The notes below the pieces were generated by a model, which did no database searches, was not told the DNA's origin, and saw nothing but the letters and a program-made list of their open reading frames with translations. DNA of 54,552 nucleotides from Syntrophales bacterium (GTDB lineage: Bacteria; Desulfobacterota; Syntrophia; Syntrophales; UBA8958): positions 1 to 54,552 of the forward strand of contig JAOACW010000010.1 of assembly GCA_026417625.1 (NCBI GenBank), read 5' to 3'. Below are positions 39,189 through 49,362 of the stretch, one piece after another (the first letter of the stretch is position 1; each line of letters opens with the position of its first letter). Both the position numbers and the translations under genes were made by a program.

Positions 39189-39562
39189 GCTTCTAGTATC
39201 ACCATTGCCACTGCAAATTCCTCTGTGTGGGTCAAACTTAAATGTATAAATGAAACACCGCTCTGCTCCACTATCATTGAAGCTCTTCCGTAAAATACAA
39301 GAAAAGGTTTACCTCTCTCATCTCTCATCACCTCAATTTCTCTCAAACTGATGCCGCTTGAGAACCCCTTTCCTAAAGCTTTCATGAAGGACTCTTTAGC
39401 TGCAAAGCGGGCTGCATAATGAACCGCAGGACGTTTTCGACTTCTGCAGTATCTTATCTCATTCTCTGTAAAAACTCTCTCAACAAATTTTTCACCCCAG
39501 TGAGCGATAATTCTATCTATTTTACGTACACTTACAATGTCTATCCCACTGCCCACTATCAT
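39185..39562 (-). CDS. acpS: holo-[acyl-carrier-protein] synthase
   Basis: AcpS attaches 4'-phosphopantetheine from CoA to acyl carrier protein. The 125-residue protein shows the GSGIDIVSVRKI N-terminus, the magnesium-binding region RFAAKESFMKALGKGF and the C-terminal HLSLTHTEEFAVA. It lies between folP (3 bp) and tsaE (overlap). It links to CoA supply by panB elsewhere in the window. Confidence 0.96.
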   Translation of the reverse strand: MIVGSGIDIVSVRKIDRIIAHWGEKFVERVFTENEIRYCRSRKRPAVHYAARFAAKESFMKALGKGFSSGISLREIEVMRDERGKPFLVFYGRASMIVEQSGVSFIHLSLTHTEEFAVAMVILEA

Positions 39563-39565
39563 AAC

Positions 39566-40777
39566 CTACGCTGCCCTTATCGCATCAGCCACACCAACAA
39601 CTCTTTTCATAAAGGCCACATCATGAACTCTTACTATGTTACACCCCTGAAGAACCGCAGCAGTTACCGATGCTGCCGTACCTTCAATCCTCTCCTCAGG
39701 CGAATCCTGCCCTGTGATCTTAGCAATAAATGATTTCCTTGATGTACCAATCATAACTGGTCTACCAAGTGACTTAAACTCCCGCAAATGTTTCAATATT
39801 TTCAGATTATCCTCCGGCTTTTTCCCAAATCCAATACCGGGATCGACTACAATGTTATCCTCTGGTACCCCAAAACCTTTTGCTTTCTCGACCGCTTCAC
39901 GAAGATACCCAAGTATTTCACCAATGAGATCGAAGTATGTAAGATCACCCTTCTGCATATCTTTGGGTCTTCCTCGCATGTGCATGAGAATCACCCCAGC
40001 TCCGGTATCATGGATAACCTTTACCATTTCTGGATCAAAATTCATGGCACTTATATCATTAACAATTTCCGCTCCTGCATCGATAGCTGCTTTCGCTACC
40101 TCACTTTTTGTAGTGTCGATAGAAATAGGAACGTTTACTTTCTTTGCTAAAGCTTCTATTATTGGCAATACTCTCCTCTTCTCTTCTTCCGCCGTAACAG
40201 GTTCCGCCCCTGGTCTTGAAGATTCGCCACCAACATCTATAATATCTGCACCCTCATCCGCCATCCTCAACCCATGACGAATTGCATTCTCAGCGCTAAG
40301 GTATTTGCCACCATCAGAGAAAGAATCTGGGGTCACGTTAAGAACACCCATTACTAGTGTCCGACAGCCAATCTGAATTTCCCTCCGTGAAGTTTTAAAA
40401 ACGAACTCTTTTCTATCAACATTCTCAAGCAACTGTTTCACTTCTTCAGCAACCCCCCTAAGAAAAGAAGGCTGCAACATAAGCTTCTCAATAAGGCGAA
40501 CCAACTGTTTTCGCGTTCCCATGATGAGACAATCGGTTTTTTCAACCTTGCAGGAAACCGATTGTCTATTAACAGCGGCATCACCGCCTATGGAGAGCAT
40601 TTCCTGTTTCAGGATGTTAGCAACATAGCAGGGAATACTCTCTATGAATATATTAAAATGGGATGTCTTAGGCATCATAGCTGATATGCCATACGAGTCG
40701 ACCCCTATACGCTCAAAAATCTGAAGGGATTCCTCTTGTGATGTAAAGAAAATCAAGCGGGAATTAAAGACTTTCAA
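39566..40777 (-). CDS. folP: dihydropteroate synthase with N-terminal extension
   Basis: FolP condenses 4-aminobenzoate with the FolK product. The catalytic TIM barrel (about residues 140-403) shows MGVLNVTPDSFSDGG, DVGGESSRPGAE, SIDTTKSEVA, ILMHMRGRPKDMQ and GTSRKSFI. About 130 residues precede it, more than in E. coli FolP (282 aa). Similar extended DHPS proteins occur in some anaerobes and the function of the extra domain is unknown. The start is probably TTG at 40777, so the exact N-terminus is uncertain. It follows ftsH by 4 bp. Confidence 0.93.
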   Translation of the reverse strand: MKVFNSRLIFFTSQEESLQIFERIGVDSYGISAMMPKTSHFNIFIESIPCYVANILKQEMLSIGGDAAVNRQSVSCKVEKTDCLIMGTRKQLVRLIEKLMLQPSFLRGVAEEVKQLLENVDRKEFVFKTSRREIQIGCRTLVMGVLNVTPDSFSDGGKYLSAENAIRHGLRMADEGADIIDVGGESSRPGAEPVTAEEEKRRVLPIIEALAKKVNVPISIDTTKSEVAKAAIDAGAEIVNDISAMNFDPEMVKVIHDTGAGVILMHMRGRPKDMQKGDLTYFDLIGEILGYLREAVEKAKGFGVPEDNIVVDPGIGFGKKPEDNLKILKHLREFKSLGRPVMIGTSRKSFIAKITGQDSPEERIEGTAASVTAAVLQGCNIVRVHDVAFMKRVVGVADAIRAA

Positions 40778-40781
40778 AATA

Positions 40782-42611
40782 TCAACTCACAAGCTGTTGT
40801 TCTCTCACTTGGTCTTGCTCATGTTTATGAGCATATATAATTCTGTCGATATCCTCCGCGTTAAGAACTTCTTTTTCAAGGAGTTCCTGGGCAAGGCGAT
40901 GAAGTACATCGATGTTTTCCTGGATAATTCGCTTTGCCTTCTCGTAACCCAAATTAACTAAACGTGTAATTTCCGCATCGATCTTCCTTGCGGTTTCTTC
41001 ACTGTAATCCTTGTGAATAGCCAGTTCTCTTCCAAGGAATATCTGCTCCTCCTTCTTGCCGAAACTAAGCGGCCCCATGACCTCACTCATACCCCATTCA
41101 CACACCATCTTACGAGCGAGATTTGTAGCCCTCTCAATATCATTACCAGCCCCGGTAGTAAAATCTTTTAGCACCAATTCTTCTGCAGCCCTACCGCCAA
41201 GGAGAATGGCAATGTTATTAAGAAGATACTCCCTTGAATATGTATGCTTCTCATCAAGGGGAAGTTGCTGTGTAAGTCCCAAAGCCCTTCCCCTGGGAAT
41301 AATTGTTACCTTATGAATAGGATCCGTACCTGGAAGTTTCCGCGCAACTAGCGCATGTCCTGATTCATGGTAAGCGGTGTTTCTCTTTTCCGTTTCATTA
41401 ATAACCATGCTCCTTCTCTCTGTCCCCATGAGAACTTTATCTTTTGCATATTCAAAGTCACTTAAGGATACTTTATCCTTGTTTTCCCTGGCCGCATGAA
41501 GCGCTGCTTCGTTTACCAGGTTTTCTATGTCAGCTCCCGAAAACCCCGGTGTGCCCCGGGCTATCAACTTTAGATCCACATCATCCGCAAGAGGAAGTTT
41601 CCTCGCATGAACTTCAAGGATCTTTTCTCTACCCTTTACATCAGGCAGTGGAACAACTATCTGGCGATCGAAACGCCCTGGGCGTAGTAAAGCGGGATCC
41701 AACACATCCGGTCTGTTTGTAGCTGCGATTACAATTATGCCTTCATTTGACTCAAATCCATCCATTTCCACAAGGAGCTGATTCAAAGTCTGTTCTCTTT
41801 CGTCATGCCCACCCCCAAGACCTGCACCTCTCTGCCTACCGACAGCGTCTATCTCGTCGATAAAAATGATACATGGTGCGTTTTTTTTCCCCTGGTTAAA
41901 AAGATCACGAACACGAGAAGCACCCACACCCACGAACATCTCTACAAAGTCAGACCCACTTATCGATAGAAACGGAACATTCGCCTCCCCTGCAATAGCA
42001 CGGGCAAGCAGTGTCTTTCCCGTACCCGGAGGCCCAACGAGAAGCAGACCTTTTGGAATTCTCCCTCCAAGACGGGTAAATTTCCTGGGGTCTCTAAGAA
42101 ACTCAATAACCTCTTCCAGTTCGGCCTTTGCTTCATCAATACCGGCCACATCGTCAAAGGTAACCTTTTTTGACTTGTCTACTAACAACCGAGCACGACT
42201 CTTCCCAAAAGCCATCGCTTTGCTTCCACCACTTTGCATCTGTTTCATGAAGAAGATCCAAACCCCAATGAGGAGCAACATAGGAAACCAAGAAATTAGG
42301 ATTGTCATGTACCAGGGGGAATCCTCTGCAGGTTTCGCTGCGATACGGACTTTCTTATCCAAAAGGGTCGGTATAAGATCAGCATCGCGGGGCATAAAGG
42401 TTTTGAAATTCCGTCCATCGATAAGTTTGCCAGAAATATTTTCCCCTTGAATGGTTACTTCCCTGACCTGACCTCTTTCAACAAAGGCAAGAAAATCGCT
42501 GTAAACAAGGTTTTCCACCTTTTTCCTCGGTTGACTAAACATGTGATAGATGAGCACGAACACGAGACTAATGACCAACCAGAGAGCTATATTCTTTTGC
42601 AAGGTATTCAC
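40782..42611 (-). CDS. ftsH: ATP-dependent zinc metalloprotease FtsH
   Basis: FtsH is an inner-membrane AAA+ protease that degrades misfolded membrane and regulatory proteins. About 609 residues: two membrane helices (about 7-24 and 97-117) flank a periplasmic domain, followed by Walker [12 protein letters not shown], Walker [10 protein letters not shown], the second region of homology [19 protein letters not shown] and the zinc site [14 protein letters not shown] at 42611, with GGGAG six bases upstream, is preferred to the TTG at 42626 and gives the usual N-terminus. It lies between tilS and folP, a common order. Confidence 0.97.
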   Translation of the reverse strand: MNTLQKNIALWLVISLVFVLIYHMFSQPRKKVENLVYSDFLAFVERGQVREVTIQGENISGKLIDGRNFKTFMPRDADLIPTLLDKKVRIAAKPAEDSPWYMTILISWFPMLLLIGVWIFFMKQMQSGGSKAMAFGKSRARLLVDKSKKVTFDDVAGIDEAKAELEEVIEFLRDPRKFTRLGGRIPKGLLLVGPPGTGKTLLARAIAGEANVPFLSISGSDFVEMFVGVGASRVRDLFNQGKKNAPCIIFIDEIDAVGRQRGAGLGGGHDEREQTLNQLLVEMDGFESNEGIIVIAATNRPDVLDPALLRPGRFDRQIVVPLPDVKGREKILEVHARKLPLADDVDLKLIARGTPGFSGADIENLVNEAALHAARENKDKVSLSDFEYAKDKVLMGTERRSMVINETEKRNTAYHESGHALVARKLPGTDPIHKVTIIPRGRALGLTQQLPLDEKHTYSREYLLNNIAILLGGRAAEELVLKDFTTGAGNDIERATNLARKMVCEWGMSEVMGPLSFGKKEEQIFLGRELAIHKDYSEETARKIDAEITRLVNLGYEKAKRIIQENIDVLHRLAQELLEKEVLNAEDIDRIIYAHKHEQDQVREQQLVS

Positions 42612-42671
42612 CTTTTTCTCCCTCAAAAATTTATTACAAATATGATTTACTACAACAAACCAAGCAATTAT

Positions 42672-44081
42672 TCAAATAATTTCTGCTTTAAGTACGTTCT
42701 GTGTGGTATCACGGATACGAACTCTTTCATCAATTCTTAGTCCCCCCACCCATACTATACCTTTCATATCTGTTAACAACGGAATAAAGTTTCTCTGCAG
42801 CTTATCTATTTTCTCATCTATAAAAAAATCTTTTAGCTTTTTTCGCCCTTCCATACCCAGAGGATGAAATACATCTCCGGGTCTTCTATTCCTCACTTTT
42901 AGAGGTGGGTCTATTGAATCAAGATCCATATAGGCCAACCTTTTGTCTCTTTTCATTTCCTCCGCTGAAACTTTTCCCTTAAATATTCTAAGACTCATTT
43001 TTACATTTGCTTCAGGTATAAAAATCTCGCAGGGTAAGTCTACAGAGTATTCGTAAGGTAAACACTCACCTTTAAATTCCTGTCCTGGAGGTATAAAAAC
43101 TAGTGAACCACGGCGCTTTTCCACCGTAATACCATGAGGCATGTTCAGAAATCCGCTACATTTTTCTGCTAAGGCAAGTTTCTTAACAGAATTCACATGA
43201 ATCCAATAAATACCCTTACCTCCTGGGCTCATATTTTCGAGAATCAGACGAATCACACCTCCTTGAATAGCCTCGTGAAGCTTAGCCAGTCCCTCAGTTG
43301 ATATAATTATGGCTGATTCTTCTGTTTTCACACGTACTTTCTCGAGTGCCTCCAGAGAACAACTCCTGATAAAATCATCCTGGGATGCTGCTATTCGGGA
43401 AAGTCTATAAAGCGCTTCTTCTATTCTGGGGTTGATATTCTGTTTCATCACCGGTATTAGTACATTTCTTATACGATTCCGTGTGTATCTCATATCTCTA
43501 TTCGAGGAATCAATCATGTAAGAGATACCGAGAGACTCAAGATAACGTTGGATCTCCATTTTTGTGCAAAAGATTAAGGGACGTATGATCATTCCATCCC
43601 GAACGGGCTGGATACCTCTCAAACCCTCTATACCACTCCCCCTCGTCAAATTAAGTAGTATGGTCTCAACGTGATCATTCTGGTTGTGACCGAGAGCTAT
43701 TTTGCTGGCACCGTAACGAGAAGCAAGCGCCAGCAAAAATCGATACCTGAGTTCTCGTCCCGCCATCTCCACGGACAATCCATGATCCTTCGCATAACTT
43801 ATTACATTTACCCTTTCGACCTCATAGGGGAGCTCTAGAGAACGTGCAAGGTTACGAACAAAATCTTCTTCTACTTCAGACTCTTTACGAATCCCATGGT
43901 TCAGGTGTCCCACGATGAGGAACAAATTCCAGTCGCTTGAAAATTCGTACAGAATCCGCAGAAGAGCCACTGAATCACACCCCCCCGAAACGGCCACAAT
44001 TATTCGATCGTTTTTCTGCAACATCGAGTACTTTTCTATCGTTTTCCGGACTTTTATCGGCAACTTCACTGAATCAACCAC
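42672..44081 (-). CDS. tilS: tRNA(Ile)-lysidine synthase
   Basis: TilS converts C34 of the CAU anticodon of tRNA-Ile2 to lysidine. The 469-residue enzyme has the PP-loop AVSGGCDSVALL, GHLNHGIR, ALGHNQNDHVETILLNLTRG and a C-terminal TilS domain (RNRRPGDVFHPLGM). The GTG start at 44081 has GGAG seven bases upstream and overlaps the upstream HAD phosphatase gene by 16 bp. It is followed by ftsH, a common neighbour. Confidence 0.95.
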   Translation of the reverse strand: MVDSVKLPIKVRKTIEKYSMLQKNDRIIVAVSGGCDSVALLRILYEFSSDWNLFLIVGHLNHGIRKESEVEEDFVRNLARSLELPYEVERVNVISYAKDHGLSVEMAGRELRYRFLLALASRYGASKIALGHNQNDHVETILLNLTRGSGIEGLRGIQPVRDGMIIRPLIFCTKMEIQRYLESLGISYMIDSSNRDMRYTRNRIRNVLIPVMKQNINPRIEEALYRLSRIAASQDDFIRSCSLEALEKVRVKTEESAIIISTEGLAKLHEAIQGGVIRLILENMSPGGKGIYWIHVNSVKKLALAEKCSGFLNMPHGITVEKRRGSLVFIPPGQEFKGECLPYEYSVDLPCEIFIPEANVKMSLRIFKGKVSAEEMKRDKRLAYMDLDSIDPPLKVRNRRPGDVFHPLGMEGRKKLKDFFIDEKIDKLQRNFIPLLTDMKGIVWVGGLRIDERVRIRDTTQNVLKAEII

Positions 44082-44710
44082 CGTAACTCTCCAAGATTTT
44101 CACACGTAATATCTGGATCTAAAGAAAGCAAATCCTCCCTTTTTGTTAGCCCATTCAAAAAAGCACAACACAACACTCCGGCATTTTTTGCCGCAATAAT
44201 GTCATTGGGACCATCACCAATAATGATGGCCTTTTTTGGCTCAATTTTGAACTTTGCCAGAATGTACTCAACAACACGAGGATCAGGTTTTCTGTAGGGG
44301 AAAGTATCACCACCTATAACATCATCAAAAAAACTTTTTATCCCCAACCCTGCTATAACCCTATCAATAAAAGACACATCTTTATTGCTTAATATCACCT
44401 TTATCTTATCCCTGAAAAACTCCAAACACTCCCTCGCTCCAGGCGTAAGAACAGTACTGTCAAGAAGATGTTCAGAATAATAACCTTTAAATATACGCAA
44501 GGCTTCATCGAGAAAATGGATGTGTTCTTCCGTCAGTGAACGAAGCAACAGATTACGCACACCATTTCCGACGAAGCTCAAGATCTTTTCCTCTTCTATC
44601 TCCCTTAAGCCCAGTGATCGTAGCGTGTAATTAACACTCTTCGCTATGTCCCTCCCTGTATATGCAAGGGTTCCATCTAAATCAAAAATAAGAAGATCCA
44701 CAGACCTCAT
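44066..44710 (-). CDS. HAD hydrolase, phosphoglycolate phosphatase-like
   Basis: This is a haloacid dehalogenase-superfamily phosphatase of 214 residues. Motif I is FDLDGTLAYTG, motif II is VILSNKDVSF, the motif III lysine is in PYRKPDPR, and motif IV is IGDGPNDIIAAKNAG. It resembles Gph and pyrophosphatase PpaX-like members, and the natural substrate cannot be decided. It is the first gene of the tilS-ftsH-folP run and diverges from the DUF2520-panB pair. Confidence 0.87.
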   Translation of the reverse strand: MRSVDLLIFDLDGTLAYTGRDIAKSVNYTLRSLGLREIEEEKILSFVGNGVRNLLLRSLTEEHIHFLDEALRIFKGYYSEHLLDSTVLTPGARECLEFFRDKIKVILSNKDVSFIDRVIAGLGIKSFFDDVIGGDTFPYRKPDPRVVEYILAKFKIEPKKAIIIGDGPNDIIAAKNAGVLCCAFLNGLTKREDLLSLDPDITCENLGELRWLIQ

Positions 44711-44809
44711 ATTTGAATTGTTTTAAAGTTTTCTTTACTGTATATACAAATAGCATTTCAATTGGAAGCTAGTAAATAGCTGATCCAAAGTCGTTATTTG
44801 GATACAAAG

Positions 44810-45706
44810 GTGAATACGAACACTTCTAAAAAAGAATTAATTTCCATCATAGGTTTGGGTAAAGTAGGACCTGCAATGGGTTTTCTCTTGAGAAATGCCG
44901 GGTACGAAATTGCAGCTGTCTACAGTAGATCAACCCAATCGGTAATGAAGGCCCTGCCCTACACCGGTGGAACGGTTGCCACAAGCGCTGCCGAGGCCGC
45001 AAGTCGCGGGGAAGTTGTAATTATTGCCACACCTGACGATGAAATCGAAGGGGTATGTAAAAAAATCTCATCCTCAGGCGCAATAGGCAAAGGTAATAAG
45101 GTTATACATCTAAGTGGTGCTGGATCTCTATCCCTTCTACAAACAGCAAAAAACAGTGGTGCAGATATAGCTTGCATCCATCCACTTCAGGCATTTGCAG
45201 ATGTAGAAACAGCGATAGCTAACCTGCCTGGAAGCACTTTTGGAATAACTTGTGAAGAACATCTCAAACTGTGGGCAGAGGCGTTCGTTAAGGATCTGGG
45301 AGGGGTACCTTTCTACGTATCCGATGAAAACAAACCACTGTACCACGCTGCTGCATGCATGGTGTCCAATTTTCTCGTAACGTTAATGCATGTGGGAGAG
45401 AGCATATATAAAAAGCTGGGTTTAACAGAGGAAGAGGCTCTGCGTGCTTTCTGGCCCCTTGTTAGGGGGACTGTAAAGAACATAGAGACATGGGGAACTG
45501 TTAAGGCCCTCACTGGACCAATTGCCCGTGGTGATACAGGTACCGTAGATAGGCATATTAGGGCGCTTCAGGAAAAATTGCCGGCTTTCCTAGAAATTTA
45601 TCGGATTCTTGGGGAGCAAACAGTTGATGTGGCACTCAAAAAGGGGTCTATCTCTCAAGAGAAGGCCACCCTTTTGAAAAGAAAACTAAAAGGAGAGGTA
45701 CTATGA
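44810..45706 (+). CDS. Rossmann-fold/DUF2520 protein, candidate ketopantoate reductase
   Basis: This is a predicted NAD(P)-dependent oxidoreductase of about 298 residues. The N-terminal nucleotide-binding motif [12 protein letters not shown] and the following [11 protein letters not shown] and [11 protein letters not shown] belong to a Rossmann-like domain. The second half contains [10 protein letters not shown] and a helical DUF2520 domain ([19 protein letters not shown]). The stop overlaps the panB ATG (ATGA), so the two are translationally coupled, and a missing ketopantoate reductase (PanE) role is attractive. The GTG at 44810 is used; TTG at 44798 is the alternative. Pyrroline-5-carboxylate reductase-like or prephenate-dehydrogenase-like roles are not excluded. 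Confidence 0.8.
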   Translation: MNTNTSKKELISIIGLGKVGPAMGFLLRNAGYEIAAVYSRSTQSVMKALPYTGGTVATSAAEAASRGEVVIIATPDDEIEGVCKKISSSGAIGKGNKVIHLSGAGSLSLLQTAKNSGADIACIHPLQAFADVETAIANLPGSTFGITCEEHLKLWAEAFVKDLGGVPFYVSDENKPLYHAAACMVSNFLVTLMHVGESIYKKLGLTEEEALRAFWPLVRGTVKNIETWGTVKALTGPIARGDTGTVDRHIRALQEKLPAFLEIYRILGEQTVDVALKKGSISQEKATLLKRKLKGEVL

Positions 45707-46521
45707 GTACACAAGCTAAAATCACAAGGGTAACTACGGCCACAGTACGGGAGATGAAGAGAAAAGGTGAAAAAATCACCATGCTTACAGCTTACGACTA
45801 TCCAACTGCCGTGGTGCTCGATGAAGCCGGCATAGATATACTCCTTGTAGGTGACTCACTCGCAATGGTGGTACTCGGTTACGATAGCACCTTACCTGTT
45901 ACAATGGACGAGATGATACATCATACAAAGGCAGTTGTCAGAGGGACCAAGCGTGCTATGGTTGTGGGTGATATGCCTTTTATGTCTTACCAGGCTTCCG
46001 TTGAAGACGCTGTTCGCAACGCCGGTCGTTTTTTACAGGAAGGTGGTGCTCAGGCGGTAAAACTCGAGGGGGGCAGAGAGGTGGCGGAAACGGTACTCAA
46101 GATCACCCAAGCGGGCATACCCGTCATGGCTCATCTGGGTTTGACACCCCAGTCAGTACATCAGCTGGGGGGATATAAAGTACAGGGCAAAGAGGAGAAA
46201 GTGGCGAAAAAAATCATGGAGGATGCTAAGATACTTGAAGAAGCGGGCGCATTCTCCCTCGTCCTGGAATGTGTGCCAAAGGGATTGGCAGAAGAGATTA
46301 CGAAAAATATCGGCATCCCCACAATTGGCATAGGTGCGGGCGTTCACTGCGATGGGCAGGTTCTCGTTGTCCATGACATGTTAGGGTTGTTTGAAAGGTT
46401 TACACCAAAATTCGTTAAAAAATATGCCAATTTGAATATCCAGATAAAAGAAGCGGTGAAAACATACATCGATGAGGTAAAAAGGGGGACATTTCCGGAT
46501 GATGCCCACTCATTTCTGTAA
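45703..46521 (+). CDS. panB: 3-methyl-2-oxobutanoate hydroxymethyltransferase
   Basis: PanB makes ketopantoate from 2-ketoisovalerate and methylene-tetrahydrofolate, the first step of pantothenate and CoA synthesis. At 272 residues it shows [59 protein letters not shown] and [26 protein letters not shown] precedes the ATG. panC and panD are not downstream. Confidence 0.97.
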   Translation: MSTQAKITRVTTATVREMKRKGEKITMLTAYDYPTAVVLDEAGIDILLVGDSLAMVVLGYDSTLPVTMDEMIHHTKAVVRGTKRAMVVGDMPFMSYQASVEDAVRNAGRFLQEGGAQAVKLEGGREVAETVLKITQAGIPVMAHLGLTPQSVHQLGGYKVQGKEEKVAKKIMEDAKILEEAGAFSLVLECVPKGLAEEITKNIGIPTIGIGAGVHCDGQVLVVHDMLGLFERFTPKFVKKYANLNIQIKEAVKTYIDEVKRGTFPDDAHSFL

Positions 46522-46626
46522 ATGATTAACCACTATTGTTTCTTGTGCGCTTTTGGAGTGAATGATTATCTCTCCATAGAAAAAGGGTAACAGAACTTTC
46601 AGTTACAGGGCAATGGATGGGGGTGT

Positions 46627-47631
46627 ATGAGGGTTATACCCTCTTACAAAATCTTTATATTTATTTTCTGTTCCATTTTTGTCATCCTGCTTTTCTATCT
46701 CTTATACTCACTGGGCAAAGTGAAGTTCAAACCCGCTCCTGTTACAACTACCAACGAGTATGTTCGACACCTTCACATATACCGTCATGTGAGTGTCCTC
46801 GCGGAAAAAATAGGTTCTAGGAGCGTTTATGAATACGAAAAACTATGTCAAACCAGAGATTACATCACCAAAGAACTCGAACTTATGGGCTATAAGGTTG
46901 AATTGCAGACTTTTTATTACAACGAATTGCCTTTTAGCAACATCATAGCAACAATACCTGGGACGGTTTTCAGAGATGAAACTGTTATCTTCGGTACTCA
47001 TTACGATACCGTATACGGTACCCCCGGGGCTGATGATAACGCCAGTGGTGTGGCGGTTCTCCTGGAGATATGCCGTCTTCTCAAGGGATTCTCACCCAAA
47101 AGAACCTTAAACTTCGTATTCTTTGCCCTCGAGGAACCTCCTGTTTTTCGGTCCGAGCATATGGGCAGCTTCATCTACGCGAAAAGCCTAAAGGAACGTG
47201 GAGAAAACGTAATAGCAATGATTTGTCTGGAAATGGTGGGCTATTTTCGTGACGATAAAGGTGGTCAAAGTTTCCCTCTTCCTTTCATGTCCTATTTTTA
47301 TCCTTCTGAACCCAATTTTATCGCTGTTGTCGGTAATCTTAAATCTCGTCTGCTAGTTGAAACAGTAAGTAACCTTTTAGAAGAGAGGAAAACACTGCCC
47401 GTAGCAACATTAAGTACATTGAGCATCATACCGGGGGTTGACTTCTCGGACCACCGTTCGTTCTGGAAGTTCGGATATCCCGCATGCATGATAACGGACA
47501 CAGCCTTCTATCGGAACCCCTATTACCACACGCCCGGTGATCGGATAGAAACGCTTGACTTTTTCAGGATGGAGGTACTGCTTCATAACCTGGTACACCT
47601 GGTCAAGAGGCTTTCAGAATCCTTTCGATGA
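46627..47631 (+). CDS. membrane-anchored M28 family zinc peptidase
   Basis: This 334-residue predicted aminopeptidase or amidase has an N-terminal hydrophobic anchor (about 8-28), so its catalytic domain should be extracytoplasmic. Zinc ligands expected for M28 are present in THYDTVYG (His), GADDNASGVA (bridging Asp), ALEEPP (catalytic Glu pair), LEMVGYF, and YYHTPGD (last His). The substrate is unknown. The gene is 105 bp after panB, so it may be separately expressed. Its 3' end overlaps the convergent hydrolase gene by 29 bp. Confidence 0.9.
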   Translation: MRVIPSYKIFIFIFCSIFVILLFYLLYSLGKVKFKPAPVTTTNEYVRHLHIYRHVSVLAEKIGSRSVYEYEKLCQTRDYITKELELMGYKVELQTFYYNELPFSNIIATIPGTVFRDETVIFGTHYDTVYGTPGADDNASGVAVLLEICRLLKGFSPKRTLNFVFFALEEPPVFRSEHMGSFIYAKSLKERGENVIAMICLEMVGYFRDDKGGQSFPLPFMSYFYPSEPNFIAVVGNLKSRLLVETVSNLLEERKTLPVATLSTLSIIPGVDFSDHRSFWKFGYPACMITDTAFYRNPYYHTPGDRIETLDFFRMEVLLHNLVHLVKRLSESFR

Positions 47632-48403
47632 AGCCACACATAGCATTAAGAACTATATCTCTAGCTTCGAAATGGGGAATATGCCCACACCCACCTATTA
47701 GCAATGGTTCCGCCATTCCGGATACCCCTCGGACAATTGCCTCTACCTGAGAAGGTGAACCGTATTGATCATCCCTTCCCTGAATTACGAGAAGAGGAGC
47801 TTTTATACTTCTAAGGAAATTCTCAATATTCCAATCACGAAAATCAGAGGACAACCAGGTTTCCGACCAACCACGGAAGACTACCTCTGCTTTCTCTCCG
47901 TGATACTTAGCAAGTTTCTTCTTTAAATCCGTTTTCTCATAGATCTTAACCGCCTCTCTTATTCCATTAAGGGTTACTTCCTCCACGAAAACATGGGCAG
48001 CTTCCGTGATTACACCCTTTACAGCATCAGGATAAACCCCACTGTAAATAAGTGCAATAGAACCACCATCACTGTGACCTATAAGGATGGGCTTTTCGAT
48101 GTTCACTCTATTAAGCACAACGGGTAGAAAGTCGATCGCTTCTCTGTGAAGATAATCTACCGTTCGGGGTGCCGGACAGTACGAGGATTTCCCGTATCCC
48201 CACCGGTCATAAACAAAACCGGGAAGACCTGTTTTTTCACAAAGCTGATCAGGGAAATCCTTCCACTGACCAACACTACCCAGTCCTTCATGGAGAAAAA
48301 CTAAAAATGTCTTTTTCTCGTAGCTGAGATCATCTTCCGGTAACAGAAATTCACCGTAAAGCTCAATCTCATTTACCGAGAATCTCAGTGCTTTCCTTCT
48401 CAT
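47603..48403 (-). CDS. alpha/beta hydrolase
   Basis: This is a cytoplasmic alpha/beta hydrolase of 266 residues. The oxyanion segment FLHEGLGSVGQW, the YDRWGYGKSS strand-turn, the nucleophile elbow GHSDGGS and the terminal GGCGHIPHFEA histidine resemble MhpC/menaquinone-type (MenH-like) hydrolases. The ATG overlaps the stop of the GMP synthetase gene (ATGA), so the two are coupled. There is no evident functional link between them, and the substrate is unknown. Confidence 0.87.
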   Translation of the reverse strand: MRRKALRFSVNEIELYGEFLLPEDDLSYEKKTFLVFLHEGLGSVGQWKDFPDQLCEKTGLPGFVYDRWGYGKSSYCPAPRTVDYLHREAIDFLPVVLNRVNIEKPILIGHSDGGSIALIYSGVYPDAVKGVITEAAHVFVEEVTLNGIREAVKIYEKTDLKKKLAKYHGEKAEVVFRGWSETWLSSDFRDWNIENFLRSIKAPLLVIQGRDDQYGSPSQVEAIVRGVSGMAEPLLIGGCGHIPHFEARDIVLNAMCGFIERILKAS

Positions 48404-49362
48404 ACCGCTTCAATGGTGGATGGTGGTTTCGGGGCAATGTTGTAGGTCACACTCACAACCCCAGGTATACTGCAAATAATCTCTGAAGCTACTTTCTCAA
48501 GTAAATCAAAAGATAGTCGAGTGGGGTTCGCCACCCTAGCATCTAAACTGTCCCAGCAACGGACTTCTATCTGATACCCGAATTCTCTCTTACCATTGAT
48601 CATACCTGTTACCTTGTCCTCATGAAGGATGGCCATGTACTGAAAAGCTTTGGTCTCTCGGAGTATACTCTCAACAATGGCCGTTGCTTTTCTTACTATC
48701 TCTACCCTTTCCGGTGTGACCTCTCCTATGATCCTCGCCGCAAGGGCTGGGCCTGGGAAAGGTATCCTCTCAAAAATGTCCGGTGGAAGTCCGAGGGCCC
48801 TACCTACTTTTCTAACACCATCCTTTCTAAGTTGAATCAGAGGTTCTATTATTCTATATCCAAATTCCTCTTCTGGATTTATACCCAATTGTTCAAAAAC
48901 GTTGTGCTGTCTCTTGATGCCCGCCACAGTTTCCTCCACATCAGTCAAGATCGTGCCCTGAAGAAGAAATTTTGCCCCGGATTCTCTTACAATTTTCCCA
49001 AAAACTCGACGATAAAAAGTTTGGGTTATCGCCTCTCTCTTTTCTTCTGGATCCTTAATGCCTCGAAGTGCGTCAAAGAATTTGTTTTTTGCTTCCACAA
49101 CTTCAACATTAACGCCTAATGCTGAAAAGAGTTGGACAACTCTCTCACTTTCGCCTTCCCTCATTAAGCCGTTTTCAATGAACACCGTCCGCAATTGACT
49201 CCCCAGAGCTCGATGACCAAGAAGGGTAACCACCGATGAATCCACTCCACCTGAAAGGGCGTTTATTGCCATTTCATTACCCACAACAGCTCTGATTTCC
49301 TCAATTTTCTCCTTTATAAACTTTTGAGGATCAAGTCTATCTGCTGATATCTCGGTTATCAT
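48400..49362 (-). CDS. guaA: GMP synthase, ATP-pyrophosphatase/dimerisation part only (GuaAb-like)
   Basis: This protein would convert XMP to GMP through an adenylyl-XMP intermediate. The 320-residue chain starts directly with the ATP-PPase domain (DPQKFIKEKI, LSGGVDSSVVTLLGH) and ends with the GMP-synthase C-terminal domain (FPGPALAARIIGEVTPER, ARVANPTRLSFDLL, KPPSTIEAV). The roughly 200-residue N-terminal glutaminase domain of usual bacterial GuaA is missing, and no glutaminase ORF lies upstream. It resembles the archaeal two-subunit form, and a separate GuaAa or direct ammonia use is expected. The usual final Trp-Glu is replaced by Ala-Val. It is coupled to an alpha/beta hydrolase gene downstream. 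Confidence 0.92.
   Translation of the reverse strand: MITEISADRLDPQKFIKEKIEEIRAVVGNEMAINALSGGVDSSVVTLLGHRALGSQLRTVFIENGLMREGESERVVQLFSALGVNVEVVEAKNKFFDALRGIKDPEEKREAITQTFYRRVFGKIVRESGAKFLLQGTILTDVEETVAGIKRQHNVFEQLGINPEEEFGYRIIEPLIQLRKDGVRKVGRALGLPPDIFERIPFPGPALAARIIGEVTPERVEIVRKATAIVESILRETKAFQYMAILHEDKVTGMINGKREFGYQIEVRCWDSLDARVANPTRLSFDLLEKVASEIICSIPGVVSVTYNIAPKPPSTIEAV

Noticed and set aside
42612-42626. TTG start for ftsH
   Set aside because: GTG at 42611 has a well-spaced GGGAG, and the resulting N-terminus matches FtsH. The TTG has no such site.
46585-46606. Hairpin GTAACAG...CAGTTAC after panB as a terminator
   Set aside because: The stem is short with a mismatch and no T-run follows.
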